From Methylophilaceae bacterium (lineage in GTDB: Bacteria; Pseudomonadota; Gammaproteobacteria; Burkholderiales; Methylophilaceae): DNA of 64,000 bases. The translations under genes and the position numbers were made by a program. Each line of letters opens with the position of its first letter. Within the stretch, counting starts at the first letter, position 1. The stretch is from contig CP073759.1 in NCBI GenBank assembly GCA_018398995.1, forward strand, positions 1,814,311 to 1,878,310, read 5' to 3'. Under the pieces are notes generated by a model that saw nothing but the letters and a program-made list of their open reading frames with translations, ran no database searches and was not told where the DNA came from. Positions 20,125 through 28,055 of this stretch are shown here, one piece after another.

Positions 20125-20460
20125 TTAGATGATGATTTGTTTGTTGCACATGTCTTCATGAATCAGTTTGTAAACCGCTTCAATTTCGGCTTGCTCGCTT
20201 TGGTCGAGCTTTCCATCTTGGTTGGCATCTAAATGTGCAAATAGTTTCTCGGTGTTGCGCTTGTTGGCGCTTAAGTACTCTTCTTTGGATACTACGCCAT
20301 CTTTATTGATGTCGTAGCTAGCAATGCTAAAGTCTGGGTTATTTTTATCGGCACAGCCTGAGTCGACATCACTTTTATGCGATTCGTTGTGGTTGGCCAA
20401 AGCCGAGAAAGATAAGCCAAGTGATAGGCATAATGCATTACATAACATCCAATATTTCAT
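20125..20460 (-). CDS. Small exported EF-hand calcium-binding protein
   Basis: 111 residues. An N-terminal signal peptide (cleavage near ALA-NH, about residue 22) sends it to the periplasm or outside. Two EF-hand loops are complete at the calcium ligands: DINKDGVVSKEE (about 49-60) and DANQDGKLDQSE (about 77-88). A cysteine follows the signal region and another sits near the C terminus. Such single EF-hand-pair proteins are common in aquatic proteobacteria and have no fixed role. It is 134 nt downstream of the permuted photolyase gene on the same strand, but a shared transcript is not evident. Confidence 0.78.
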   Translation of the reverse strand: MKYWMLCNALCLSLGLSFSALANHNESHKSDVDSGCADKNNPDFSIASYDINKDGVVSKEEYLSANKRNTEKLFAHLDANQDGKLDQSEQAEIEAVYKLIHEDMCNKQIII

Positions 20461-20594
20461 TGATAAACCCTTTCAAATAAGTTCATAAGGCAGGCGATGT
20501 TGAGATTAGTTCAACGCACCAAAGCAACAGTTATTGAATCATTGCTATTAATTTATTGGGGATGTTTGTAGAGGTGGGTGGACTGTACTCTCAA

Positions 20595-21830
20595 TTACTG
20601 ACAAATGAAGTCCTTTGAGGCGGTTTTCCAGAAGCGCGAGAAGCTTTTGATATCGGTTGCGGTAAGATTTGCTGAGCAGACTTTTTGTTCTGGATGCCAC
20701 ATAACTGGGTACCCTGTAGCTTGTTGCTTTAGTTTAATATTTGGGGTGTTTTGCGTCATAATTTGCTGCGTATTCAGTAAGCTAAAGACCTCGCTGGCGT
20801 TGCCTATCCATACCTTTACATCAGGCATTTCAATTAAGCAGTCTGCGATAAATTGTAGTCTGATGATAGACCAGTTTTGATAAAAATCGGGGTCAATAAT
20901 AAATATCTTTTCATAGGGCTGTGTTAATAATGGGTGTTTGTTACTGAGCATTTCATCATGGACCCAAACAATTGTTTGATTGCCTAGCGGTTTATCTTTA
21001 ATGATGGGGAATGCTGGTTTTTGTTGCCGCGCAGCTTGCTGTGTTGGTTTGAATAATTGGTGATCTAGGTTTTCATAGCTATCTTTAAAAGGACATGCAG
21101 CCCGACATGTTTCGCAGTGCTGATGATTGGTATATTTTGCTAGATTTTCTTGATTAAAAAAGTAGGGCTTGTGACTAAAAGTAGAAGCTACCCATTGCCA
21201 AGAAAGGTGGTTGCTTGCGTAGTCTCCGTCTAGGAGTAAATCGTGCATCCAGTTTGCGCCATTTAGCCAATCTGTTTTTCGCCAGTGCACCACATAGGAT
21301 GCTAGCCACATACGCGCATGGTTATGTAAATAGCCTTCTGTATTGAGTGTTGTGATAAAGCTATCCATACAGGGCAGGCCGGTGCTGGCTTGTTTAATAT
21401 CATCGGGCAAGCTATTAAACGATAAAGTGACTTTAGGGGGCTGCATATCGAGCAATATGGCATTGCCGTAGTAATACCAAACTGTTCGCCAGTATTCTCG
21501 CCATGCAAACTCATTTAATAGTTTTTGACCACTGATACCAAATTGTTCATTCACATGAGTGACTGCTTCTTTTATGGTGATGCATCCATGTCTTAAATAG
21601 GGCGATAGATGCGTGACATGCCCATTTAAATAATTTCTTGTTTGACCGTAGCGCACTCCATCAACCTTGCTGAGTGTAGATAATGCTTGTTGTCGACCGC
21701 CACGTAAGGATTGTAATAGTGTGTGTGGTGGGCGTTGCGCGTTTGGAAATAATGCCAGTATTGACTGGTCTCGCTCATCAGCGGCGAGTGGTATTTTCCA
21801 CATATTACTTGTTGGTTTCATGATGGTCAT
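20595..21830 (-). CDS. Photolyase/cryptochrome-family protein, apparently with domains in swapped order
   Basis: Residues about 40-265 match the helical FAD-binding domain of photolyases: GGRQQAL, NEFAWREYW, and DGDYASNHLSWQWVAST. In the last motif the flavin-facing Asn (about 207) and the first Trp of the electron-transfer chain (about 211) are kept. The usual N-terminal alpha/beta domain is missing. A segment with its pattern (IVWVHDEMLSNKHPLL, RLQFIADCLIEM, KVWIGNASEVF) instead occupies about 286-370. CETCRAAC (about 239-246) adds a CxxCxxxC group that could bind a metal or Fe-S cluster. Start taken at ATG 21830; TTG 21836 is an alternative. Eight to fourteen bases separate it from the photolyase gene upstream, so the two are one operon. 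Repair or sensing role unproven. Confidence 0.75.
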   Translation of the reverse strand: MTIMKPTSNMWKIPLAADERDQSILALFPNAQRPPHTLLQSLRGGRQQALSTLSKVDGVRYGQTRNYLNGHVTHLSPYLRHGCITIKEAVTHVNEQFGISGQKLLNEFAWREYWRTVWYYYGNAILLDMQPPKVTLSFNSLPDDIKQASTGLPCMDSFITTLNTEGYLHNHARMWLASYVVHWRKTDWLNGANWMHDLLLDGDYASNHLSWQWVASTFSHKPYFFNQENLAKYTNHQHCETCRAACPFKDSYENLDHQLFKPTQQAARQQKPAFPIIKDKPLGNQTIVWVHDEMLSNKHPLLTQPYEKIFIIDPDFYQNWSIIRLQFIADCLIEMPDVKVWIGNASEVFSLLNTQQIMTQNTPNIKLKQQATGYPVMWHPEQKVCSANLTATDIKSFSRFWKTASKDFICQ

Positions 21831-21844
21831 TTTCAAAAAGACTT

Positions 21845-23404
21845 TTAAAAAAGTGAGCTTTGTTTTGGTGATTGCGGTGTGCTGCTAATAGTGCTTTTTT
21901 TAGGGCTTGATCGTTTATTGTTAAATGTACGCGACCCATGTTTATGCAATACATTACGCGTTTCAGCTTTGTGTTGATCCTGTTTTCTGGCGTATGCAAT
22001 TTTTGATTTTGCATCATGCATGGCTTGCTGTATGTCTACTATGGGCGACGGATAATCTTTATCAATTACACACCCATATTTTAATTGCAGTGGTGCCGGC
22101 ATTAAGGCGGGCTCAAAAATCCACGTGTCGGGCACATGGTTTAATGCAGGCAGCCATTTGCGAACAAATTGACCACGTGGATCCTGATCTTGTGCTTGTT
22201 TCACTGGATTATAGATACGTAATGTATTGATGCCGGTTGATCCCGATTGCATTTGTATTTGTGGCCAATGAATGCCAGGCTCGTAATCGACAAATTCTCT
22301 GGCTAAATGTAACCCTGTTTGGCGCCAATGAAGCCATAATAAATAAGAAGCAGTACTGATCAACATGGCCCGCATTCTAAAATTAATCCAGCCTTGTTGT
22401 TTTAGCATAGCAAGGCAAGCGTCAACCATAGGCCATCCGGTTTGGCCATTGCGCCAAGCGACTAATCGTCTTTGAGACTCTGTATCGTTAAGCAGCTCAT
22501 CTCTTATCCCAATATGCGCTTTGTGCATATGGGCCAGTTCTAGCGTTGGTTCGCTTTCAAGCTTTTGCATAAAATGGCAGCGCCAGTGTAGCCGGCTTTC
22601 AAAGCTTCTAAGCCCTAAGATTAATGGATGTTTAGTATCCATTCCTTTCGCACGCTGTTTTGCCACGGTTGTTCTTGTTGCTTGAACGACTTCTCTGGGA
22701 GAGAGGCAACCCCAGGCTAAATAGGGTGATAATCTAGAGCTGGCTTCAGTCGCTTGAATAGGGCTGGAAATGCCGCCCCTATAGAAACCAGATCGATCGC
22801 TGAGAAAGCTGGATAAAGTAGCTAAGGCAATCTCTCGGCCACCTTGTTGGCGTTGTGGTTTATCTTCGCCACTCGCTCTAGTCACTGGCGGCTTTGGTAG
22901 CGCAATCACAGGGTGCTTATTGTGTGATGGCGATACGGTAATGAGCGGAGCACGCATATGACTTTCCCATTTAACATGCCACGCATCACGATTTTTTAAC
23001 GCACGAACAACACCATTCTGCGGATATTGATGCCACTTAACATGATAAGTTTTACACCATTTTGCTACTGATTGATCGATCGCATAGCTCGTTAAGTTGC
23101 CTGTTTCTTCATGGCTATGGATTTCTGCGATTGCTTGTTGTTGCGCAATAAAAGTAAGCGTTTCTAAGATGCTGATTGATGATATATGTAGAGTTATGCC
23201 AAGATTATTTAAAGCAAGCCTAAGCGATTTTAAACACTCACCAACAAATGTCTGTTGCGATAAGGAGGCATCTTCTGCTTTCCACATAGCAGGCTCCCAA
23301 CAATATAAGGCTACGATGGGGCCTTTTTTTAGTGCGGTTGAGAGCGCGGCATGATTCTCAACCCTAAGGTCACGCTTAAACCAAACAATATGTAGTGGCT
23401 GCAT
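21845..23404 (-). CDS. Cryptochrome/deoxyribodipyrimidine photolyase family protein
   Basis: Standard domain order: alpha/beta domain from HIVWFKRDLRVENHAAL (residues 5-21), then the helical FAD domain (GGREIAL at about 190, SRLSPYLAWGCLSPREV at about 225, TGWPMVDA at about 325). Where E. coli-type enzymes have DGDLAANNGGWQW, this one reads DYEPGIHWPQIQM. So the flavin N5-facing Asn and the FAD-proximal Trp are replaced by His and Ile. RIYNPVKQ follows as usual. It is thus a divergent subgroup, and CPD repair activity is likely but not certain. Start ATG at 23404; 519 residues. First gene of the minus-strand pair, divergent from proteorhodopsin. Confidence 0.85.
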   Translation of the reverse strand: MQPLHIVWFKRDLRVENHAALSTALKKGPIVALYCWEPAMWKAEDASLSQQTFVGECLKSLRLALNNLGITLHISSISILETLTFIAQQQAIAEIHSHEETGNLTSYAIDQSVAKWCKTYHVKWHQYPQNGVVRALKNRDAWHVKWESHMRAPLITVSPSHNKHPVIALPKPPVTRASGEDKPQRQQGGREIALATLSSFLSDRSGFYRGGISSPIQATEASSRLSPYLAWGCLSPREVVQATRTTVAKQRAKGMDTKHPLILGLRSFESRLHWRCHFMQKLESEPTLELAHMHKAHIGIRDELLNDTESQRRLVAWRNGQTGWPMVDACLAMLKQQGWINFRMRAMLISTASYLLWLHWRQTGLHLAREFVDYEPGIHWPQIQMQSGSTGINTLRIYNPVKQAQDQDPRGQFVRKWLPALNHVPDTWIFEPALMPAPLQLKYGCVIDKDYPSPIVDIQQAMHDAKSKIAYARKQDQHKAETRNVLHKHGSRTFNNKRSSPKKSTISSTPQSPKQSSLF

Positions 23405-23562
23405 ATGCAATAAAATTCAACAAAAAAGTAGGATTTTTACAATAAAATAAGGTTCCCATGACCGTATTTTTAATCTAAAACCAATTGACTCATGATATTA
23501 AGGAAGCAAGTATCATTATTATCATTAAATATTTCAAATTGTTAATAAATTGTTAATTTTTT

Positions 23563-23592
23563 TTGCAACTTATCGCAGCTTACACATACTAT
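23563..23592 (+). promoter_or_regulatory. Possible proteorhodopsin promoter
   Basis: TTGCAA (23563-23568), 18-nt spacer, TACTAT (23587-23592), each 4/6 to consensus. Transcription would begin about 40 nt before the start codon. A second candidate -35, TTGACT at 23485-23490, lacks a well-spaced -10. Confidence 0.35.
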
Positions 23593-23640
23593 AGGTTGCT
23601 GTTTAATTTCTTGGTAACAATATTAATGAAGGATTTAATC

Positions 23641-24432
23641 ATGATAAAAAGTAATATAAGTACTAAAGTTGTAAAGTTGCTTGCAGGGATTGGTTTATTA
23701 TCTGCGTCAGGCTTTGCTATGGCAGAAAGTGGCGTGATGTTGCAACCAGATGATTTTGTTGGTATTTCATTTTGGTTAATTTCAATGGCGCTGGTTGCGT
23801 CGACAGTGTTTTTCTTTTTAGAGCGTGATCGTGTTGAAGGTAAGTGGAAAACTTCACTAACTGTTTCAGGATTGGTTACTTTAGTTGCAGCTGTACATTA
23901 TTTCTACATGCGAGATGTATGGGTAATGACAGGTGAGACACCAACAGTTTATCGTTACATTGATTGGCTAATTACTGTGCCATTATTGATGATCGAGTTT
24001 TACTTGATTTTAAAAGCCATTACAAAAGTACCAACTGGTGTGTTTTGGCGTTTACTAATCGGTACATTTGTGATGTTAGCTGGTGGTTATTTAGGTGAAG
24101 CAGGCTACATTGGTGTATGGCCAGGATTTGTGATTGGTATGGTAGGTTGGGCATATATTCTGTATGAGATTTTTGTTGGCGAGGCTGGAAAAATCAATGC
24201 ACAATCATCACCACCAGCAGTACAGTCAGCATTTAGTTTAATGCGTTTGATCGTTACTTTTGGTTGGGCGATTTATCCTATCGGATACTTCTTAGGTTAC
24301 TTAACAGGCGGTAGCCCAGCAGACAGTTCAAATATGCTTAATATCGTTTATAACTTAGCCGATGTGCTTAACAAAATCGCATTTGGTGTGATTATTTGGA
24401 CAGTAGCTGTTAGCGAATCAAACAAAGCCTAA
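23641..24432 (+). CDS. Proteorhodopsin, green-tuned outward proton pump
   Basis: Seven-helix retinal protein of the inner membrane that exports protons in light. Start at ATG 23641 with GAAGGA seven bases ahead; the first about 28 residues are a cleavable signal peptide (GFAMA-ES). Numbering from this start: Asp108 is the proton acceptor, Thr112 and Glu119 complete the D-T-E pump motif, His86 pairs with the acceptor, Lys245 binds retinal and Asp241 is the second counterion. Leu116 is at the spectral-tuning site (green). Phe163 fills the site where antenna-binding rhodopsins have Gly, so no carotenoid antenna is expected. The retinal pathway genes follow on the same strand. Confidence 0.97.
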   Translation: MIKSNISTKVVKLLAGIGLLSASGFAMAESGVMLQPDDFVGISFWLISMALVASTVFFFLERDRVEGKWKTSLTVSGLVTLVAAVHYFYMRDVWVMTGETPTVYRYIDWLITVPLLMIEFYLILKAITKVPTGVFWRLLIGTFVMLAGGYLGEAGYIGVWPGFVIGMVGWAYILYEIFVGEAGKINAQSSPPAVQSAFSLMRLIVTFGWAIYPIGYFLGYLTGGSPADSSNMLNIVYNLADVLNKIAFGVIIWTVAVSESNKA

Positions 24433-24460
24433 ATTTTTGGTATGGCTTAGTTGTAACGAG

Positions 24461-24499
24461 GTGATGCTAGCGTGAAGTTTGCGTTAGCATCACTTTGTT
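24461..24499 (+). terminator. Stem-loop between proteorhodopsin and crtE
   Basis: GTGATGCTAGCG (24461-24472) pairs with CGTTAGCATCAC (24482-24493) over 12 pairs with one G-U and a 9-nt loop. TTTGTT follows. The broken T run suggests a partial terminator or 3'-end stabiliser rather than a full stop. Confidence 0.55.
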
Positions 24500-24534
24500 A
24501 AATTTAAAAAGCAATATTATTCAGAGACTCTAAC

Positions 24535-25512
24535 ATGCCAAATGTCCAGTATATTGATCAACAGAAAGTCAAATTAGAGCAATATGATATCGCTGATGAT
24601 TTTGAGAGATATTTAGAAAGCTTACTGACCAGTGTATATTCTAATAAAGAAGATACATTGAAAAATTTAAGCCAAGAAGCGGCTAAATATCACTTAAATT
24701 GCGGTGGCAAACGTATCAGAGCTAATATTGCAATCAAAGCATGTGCTGCATTAAATTTAAATAAGCAAGATTCTTTTAGTATTGGCGCAGTTGCCGAGCT
24801 ATTACACAATGGTTCATTAGTGCACGACGATATACAAGATGGTGATAAAACGCGTCGTGGCCACCAGACCGTTTGGACTAAATATGGTAAAGAAATTGCG
24901 ATATGCACAGGCGATTTATTTATATCTTCTGCCTACGCTGCACTGGCTAATATTTCCAATCCTAGCGTATTGCCAGCAATGATTAAACTAGTACACCAGC
25001 AAGTGACAGCCACCATAAAAGGACAGAGTGTAGATGTCCACCACAAGGTCAATGCCATCACGTCAGTAGCAAGTTATGAAGCGGTTGTTATTGCCAAGTC
25101 AGGTGCACTGTTAAGCTTGCCGCTACAGTTGGCATTACTTGCGGCTAATCACACAGAATATTTAGCAAAAGCTGAGCAAATTGCAAATGCATTTGCCCTC
25201 ATCTATCAAATAGCAGATGACTTAAATGACGTACATATCGACATGCAGTTAGCTGACTATAATCGTTACGATAAAAGCGTTAAACATGAAGATTTAGCGC
25301 GATTAAATATTATTTTTATATTGCAAAAACTGGCCGGAGAAGACAAAGTAAATGACAAACTGTCTAGCTCGTATGAGGTCACGAATGTTGCCAAGCAAAT
25401 TGCACTAAAAAAAGCCAATGAATGTATCCAACTAGCACAAGATTTGCCAAATCGTTGCGGGCTGTATATTCAAACGCTAGCGTTAGATTTAAAAGCAAAG
25501 TTAATTAATTAG
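24535..25512 (+). CDS. crtE: Geranylgeranyl diphosphate synthase (polyprenyl synthetase)
   Basis: Head-to-tail prenyl transferase that supplies C20-PP for carotenoids. First Asp-rich motif DDIQD (about residue 98) and second DDLND (about 230) are both present, as are GGKRIR (about 57-62) and RRGHQTVW. Length 325 is typical. Chain length cannot be read with certainty, but its place at the head of crtI-crtB-crtY-blh argues for GGPP. 102 nt and a stem-loop separate it from proteorhodopsin; crtI follows after one base. Confidence 0.9.
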   Translation: MPNVQYIDQQKVKLEQYDIADDFERYLESLLTSVYSNKEDTLKNLSQEAAKYHLNCGGKRIRANIAIKACAALNLNKQDSFSIGAVAELLHNGSLVHDDIQDGDKTRRGHQTVWTKYGKEIAICTGDLFISSAYAALANISNPSVLPAMIKLVHQQVTATIKGQSVDVHHKVNAITSVASYEAVVIAKSGALLSLPLQLALLAANHTEYLAKAEQIANAFALIYQIADDLNDVHIDMQLADYNRYDKSVKHEDLARLNIIFILQKLAGEDKVNDKLSSSYEVTNVAKQIALKKANECIQLAQDLPNRCGLYIQTLALDLKAKLIN

Positions 25513-25513
25513 A

Positions 25514-26992
25514 ATGATGCATGCGATTGTCATTGGTGCTGGTTTTGGCGGTATCGCTTCTGCTTTAAGGTTAAGAGCTAAAGGGTATGATGTTACGCTG
25601 ATAGATCGCTGTAATAGACTTGGTGGCAGAGCCCAAGTTTTTGAACGAGCTGGTTTTAAATATGATGCAGGTCCTACGGTCATTACCGCACCATTTTTAT
25701 TTGATGAATTGTTTGAATTGTTTAATGAAACATTCTCAGATCACGTGACTTTGGTGCCGCTTAAGCCATGGTATCGGTTTTATTTTGCCGATAAGACAAC
25801 TTTTGATTACGGTGGCACCTTAGATGAAACGCTAGATGAGATTGCAAAAATATCACCTAACGATTGTAGTGGTTATGTCAAACTTCTTGCGCACTCTAAA
25901 CGTATCTTTGAAATCGCATTTATTCAATTATCCGATAAGCCCTTTCATCAATTCAACACAATGCTGCGATTAATTCCAAGTCTGCTTAAACTACGTAGCT
26001 ATGAAACCGTTTGGCAAATGGTATCGAGGCATTTAACGAATACAAAGCTAAGACAGGCCTTTTCAATCCAGCCGCTTCTGGTTGGGGGCAACCCTTTTAA
26101 TACGACCAGTATTTATGGACTAATCCATTACTTAGAACGTGCATATGGCGTGCACTTTGCAATGGGGGGCACGGGGGCTATTATTGACGCATTAGGTCAG
26201 CTGATGCAAAGACATGGCGTGACAGTTAGACTTAATACCACGATTACAAAAATTAACGTCGAGAATGGCGTGGCCACCAGTGTGCTTTTGGCTGATGGCA
26301 GGTCAATAGCAGCGGATGTCGTTGTTTCTAATGCAGACCCTGCCCATTTATACGAATCGATGGTTGCCAAAAAAGCCCAATCTACCACCAACAAGCTGAA
26401 GCTTTCAAACGCGAAATTTTCTATGGGTTTGTATGTGTTGTATTTTGGTACATCTGCGCAATACCCCGATATTGCGCACCACACAATATGGATGGGCGCT
26501 CGATATCAAGAACTATTGGCTGATATCTTTGATAAAAAAATACTGCCAAATGACTTTTCACTTTATTTGCATCGACCAACAGCTACAGATAGTAGTTTTG
26601 CGCCTGCAGGTTGTGATAGTTTTTACGTTCTCTGCCCGGTGCCAAATTTACAAGGTGCTATCAATTGGTCTATTGAAGGACCAAAATTACAGCAACGGAT
26701 TATTCAGGCACTTAATGACACCATTTTGCCAAATTTAAAATCCACCATTGTTGATCCTTTTTATATGACACCTGAAAATTTTAGCAACGACTATCTCAGT
26801 GCGCATGGCGCTGGGTTTTCTATAGCACCTATTTTTAGTCAATCTGCGTGGTTTAGGTTCCATAATAAAGCTGAAAAAATCCGTAATTTATACCTAGTTG
26901 GCGCGGGCACCCACCCTGGTGCTGGTTTGCCTGGTGTGCTGAGTTCTGCAAAAGTAGTTGATCGTTTAATACAGCCGATTAAACGTTCCTAA
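25514..26992 (+). CDS. crtI: Phytoene desaturase (CrtI type)
   Basis: FAD enzyme that desaturates phytoene in four steps to lycopene. The N-terminal dinucleotide motif VIGAGFGGIASALRL (residues 5-19) is followed by GGRAQVFE and YDAGPTVI (about 54). The C-terminal carotenoid-desaturase signature appears as LYLVGAGTHPGAGLPGVL (about 460-477). Length 492 is normal. It begins one base after crtE with ATGATG, giving one codon of doubt. Confidence 0.95.
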   Translation: MMHAIVIGAGFGGIASALRLRAKGYDVTLIDRCNRLGGRAQVFERAGFKYDAGPTVITAPFLFDELFELFNETFSDHVTLVPLKPWYRFYFADKTTFDYGGTLDETLDEIAKISPNDCSGYVKLLAHSKRIFEIAFIQLSDKPFHQFNTMLRLIPSLLKLRSYETVWQMVSRHLTNTKLRQAFSIQPLLVGGNPFNTTSIYGLIHYLERAYGVHFAMGGTGAIIDALGQLMQRHGVTVRLNTTITKINVENGVATSVLLADGRSIAADVVVSNADPAHLYESMVAKKAQSTTNKLKLSNAKFSMGLYVLYFGTSAQYPDIAHHTIWMGARYQELLADIFDKKILPNDFSLYLHRPTATDSSFAPAGCDSFYVLCPVPNLQGAINWSIEGPKLQQRIIQALNDTILPNLKSTIVDPFYMTPENFSNDYLSAHGAGFSIAPIFSQSAWFRFHNKAEKIRNLYLVGAGTHPGAGLPGVLSSAKVVDRLIQPIKRS

Positions 26993-27047
26993 ATAAATAG
27001 TGTCTGATTTTTACTTTTAAGATGGCCACTTTTGAACCAATACGAAT

Positions 27048-28049
27048 GTGAATATAGAATTCAAACAACTACCATACACTGGGCTTAATGCCGATGCTGT
27101 ATTGGCAATAAAAGGAAGTAGCTTTTATTGGGCGCGTTTTTTTTTGGGCAAGCGCCATGCGCAACGCGCAACGCGCTTATACCGATTTTGCCGATATATT
27201 GATGATATTGCTGATGAAGTGCTATGCAACGAAACGGCTGAAGCGCAGCTGGCCTTGAATGATATTAGCCAAGATATTAGTCGAAAAGTATCACAGAATC
27301 CTATTACGCAAGATATGCTGCTGTTAATGCAAGAGTGCGATATAGCGCCTGGCATCATCCTGTCACTATTAGAAGGCGTTACACAGGATTTATCTCCAGT
27401 GATGATGCAGGATACCGATGCACTTATCCGCTACTGTTATTTAGTGGCAGGCACTGTTGGTGTAATGATGTGTAAAATTTTAGATATCAAAGACCCACGC
27501 GCATATCCGTTTGCAATAGATTTGGGTATTGCTATGCAGTTAACCAATATTAGTCGAGATGTAGCGGCCGACGCCAAATTGGGTCGCTGTTATTTGCCAC
27601 TAAATACAATTAACACTATAACAAGCGCTGATTTAACATTGGATGATTTAGTCATGCCACCAGACGAAAAAAAAGTAGATTTACAAGCATGTTTAAATAA
27701 ACTACTGATATTGGCGGATAGCTATTATGAAAGCAGTCGTTATGGGCTACATTTTATTGATGTTAAATCACGTTTGAGTATATTGGTTGCAGCCAATGTT
27801 TATCGCCAAATCGGCGTTTTGCTTAAAGCGCGTCAGTATCAATATTGGTTGGGCAGAGTGCGGGTGAGTAAACCCACAAAAATGCTTGTGACGGTGAACG
27901 TGTTTTTAAAAGCATTAATCACACCACACTTTTGGCACTTTACTTATCCATACAATCAGCACAAACACGATGCTACATTGCACAACGCCTTAGTTGATTT
28001 ACCGTATGCCAATACGCCTGCAAATACCATCGCTCAAGAAGCTAGCTAA
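27048..28049 (+). CDS. crtB: Phytoene synthase
   Basis: Condenses two GGPP to phytoene. Both Mg-binding motifs are visible: RYIDDIADE (about residues 47-55) and QLTNISRDVAAD (about 164-175). The squalene/phytoene synthase fold spans about 20-290; the remaining 40 residues are poorly conserved. The start is GTG at 27048, with a weak ribosome site, 55 nt after crtI. An ATG two bases earlier is out of frame. crtY follows after 6 nt. Confidence 0.93.
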   Translation: MNIEFKQLPYTGLNADAVLAIKGSSFYWARFFLGKRHAQRATRLYRFCRYIDDIADEVLCNETAEAQLALNDISQDISRKVSQNPITQDMLLLMQECDIAPGIILSLLEGVTQDLSPVMMQDTDALIRYCYLVAGTVGVMMCKILDIKDPRAYPFAIDLGIAMQLTNISRDVAADAKLGRCYLPLNTINTITSADLTLDDLVMPPDEKKVDLQACLNKLLILADSYYESSRYGLHFIDVKSRLSILVAANVYRQIGVLLKARQYQYWLGRVRVSKPTKMLVTVNVFLKALITPHFWHFTYPYNQHKHDATLHNALVDLPYANTPANTIAQEAS

Positions 28050-28055
28050 TACCAC

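Noticed and set aside
23641-24432. Rhodopsin as an antenna-bearing xanthorhodopsin
   Set aside because: The fenestration position is Phe163, not Gly, and the DTE/His86 pattern is that of proteorhodopsin.
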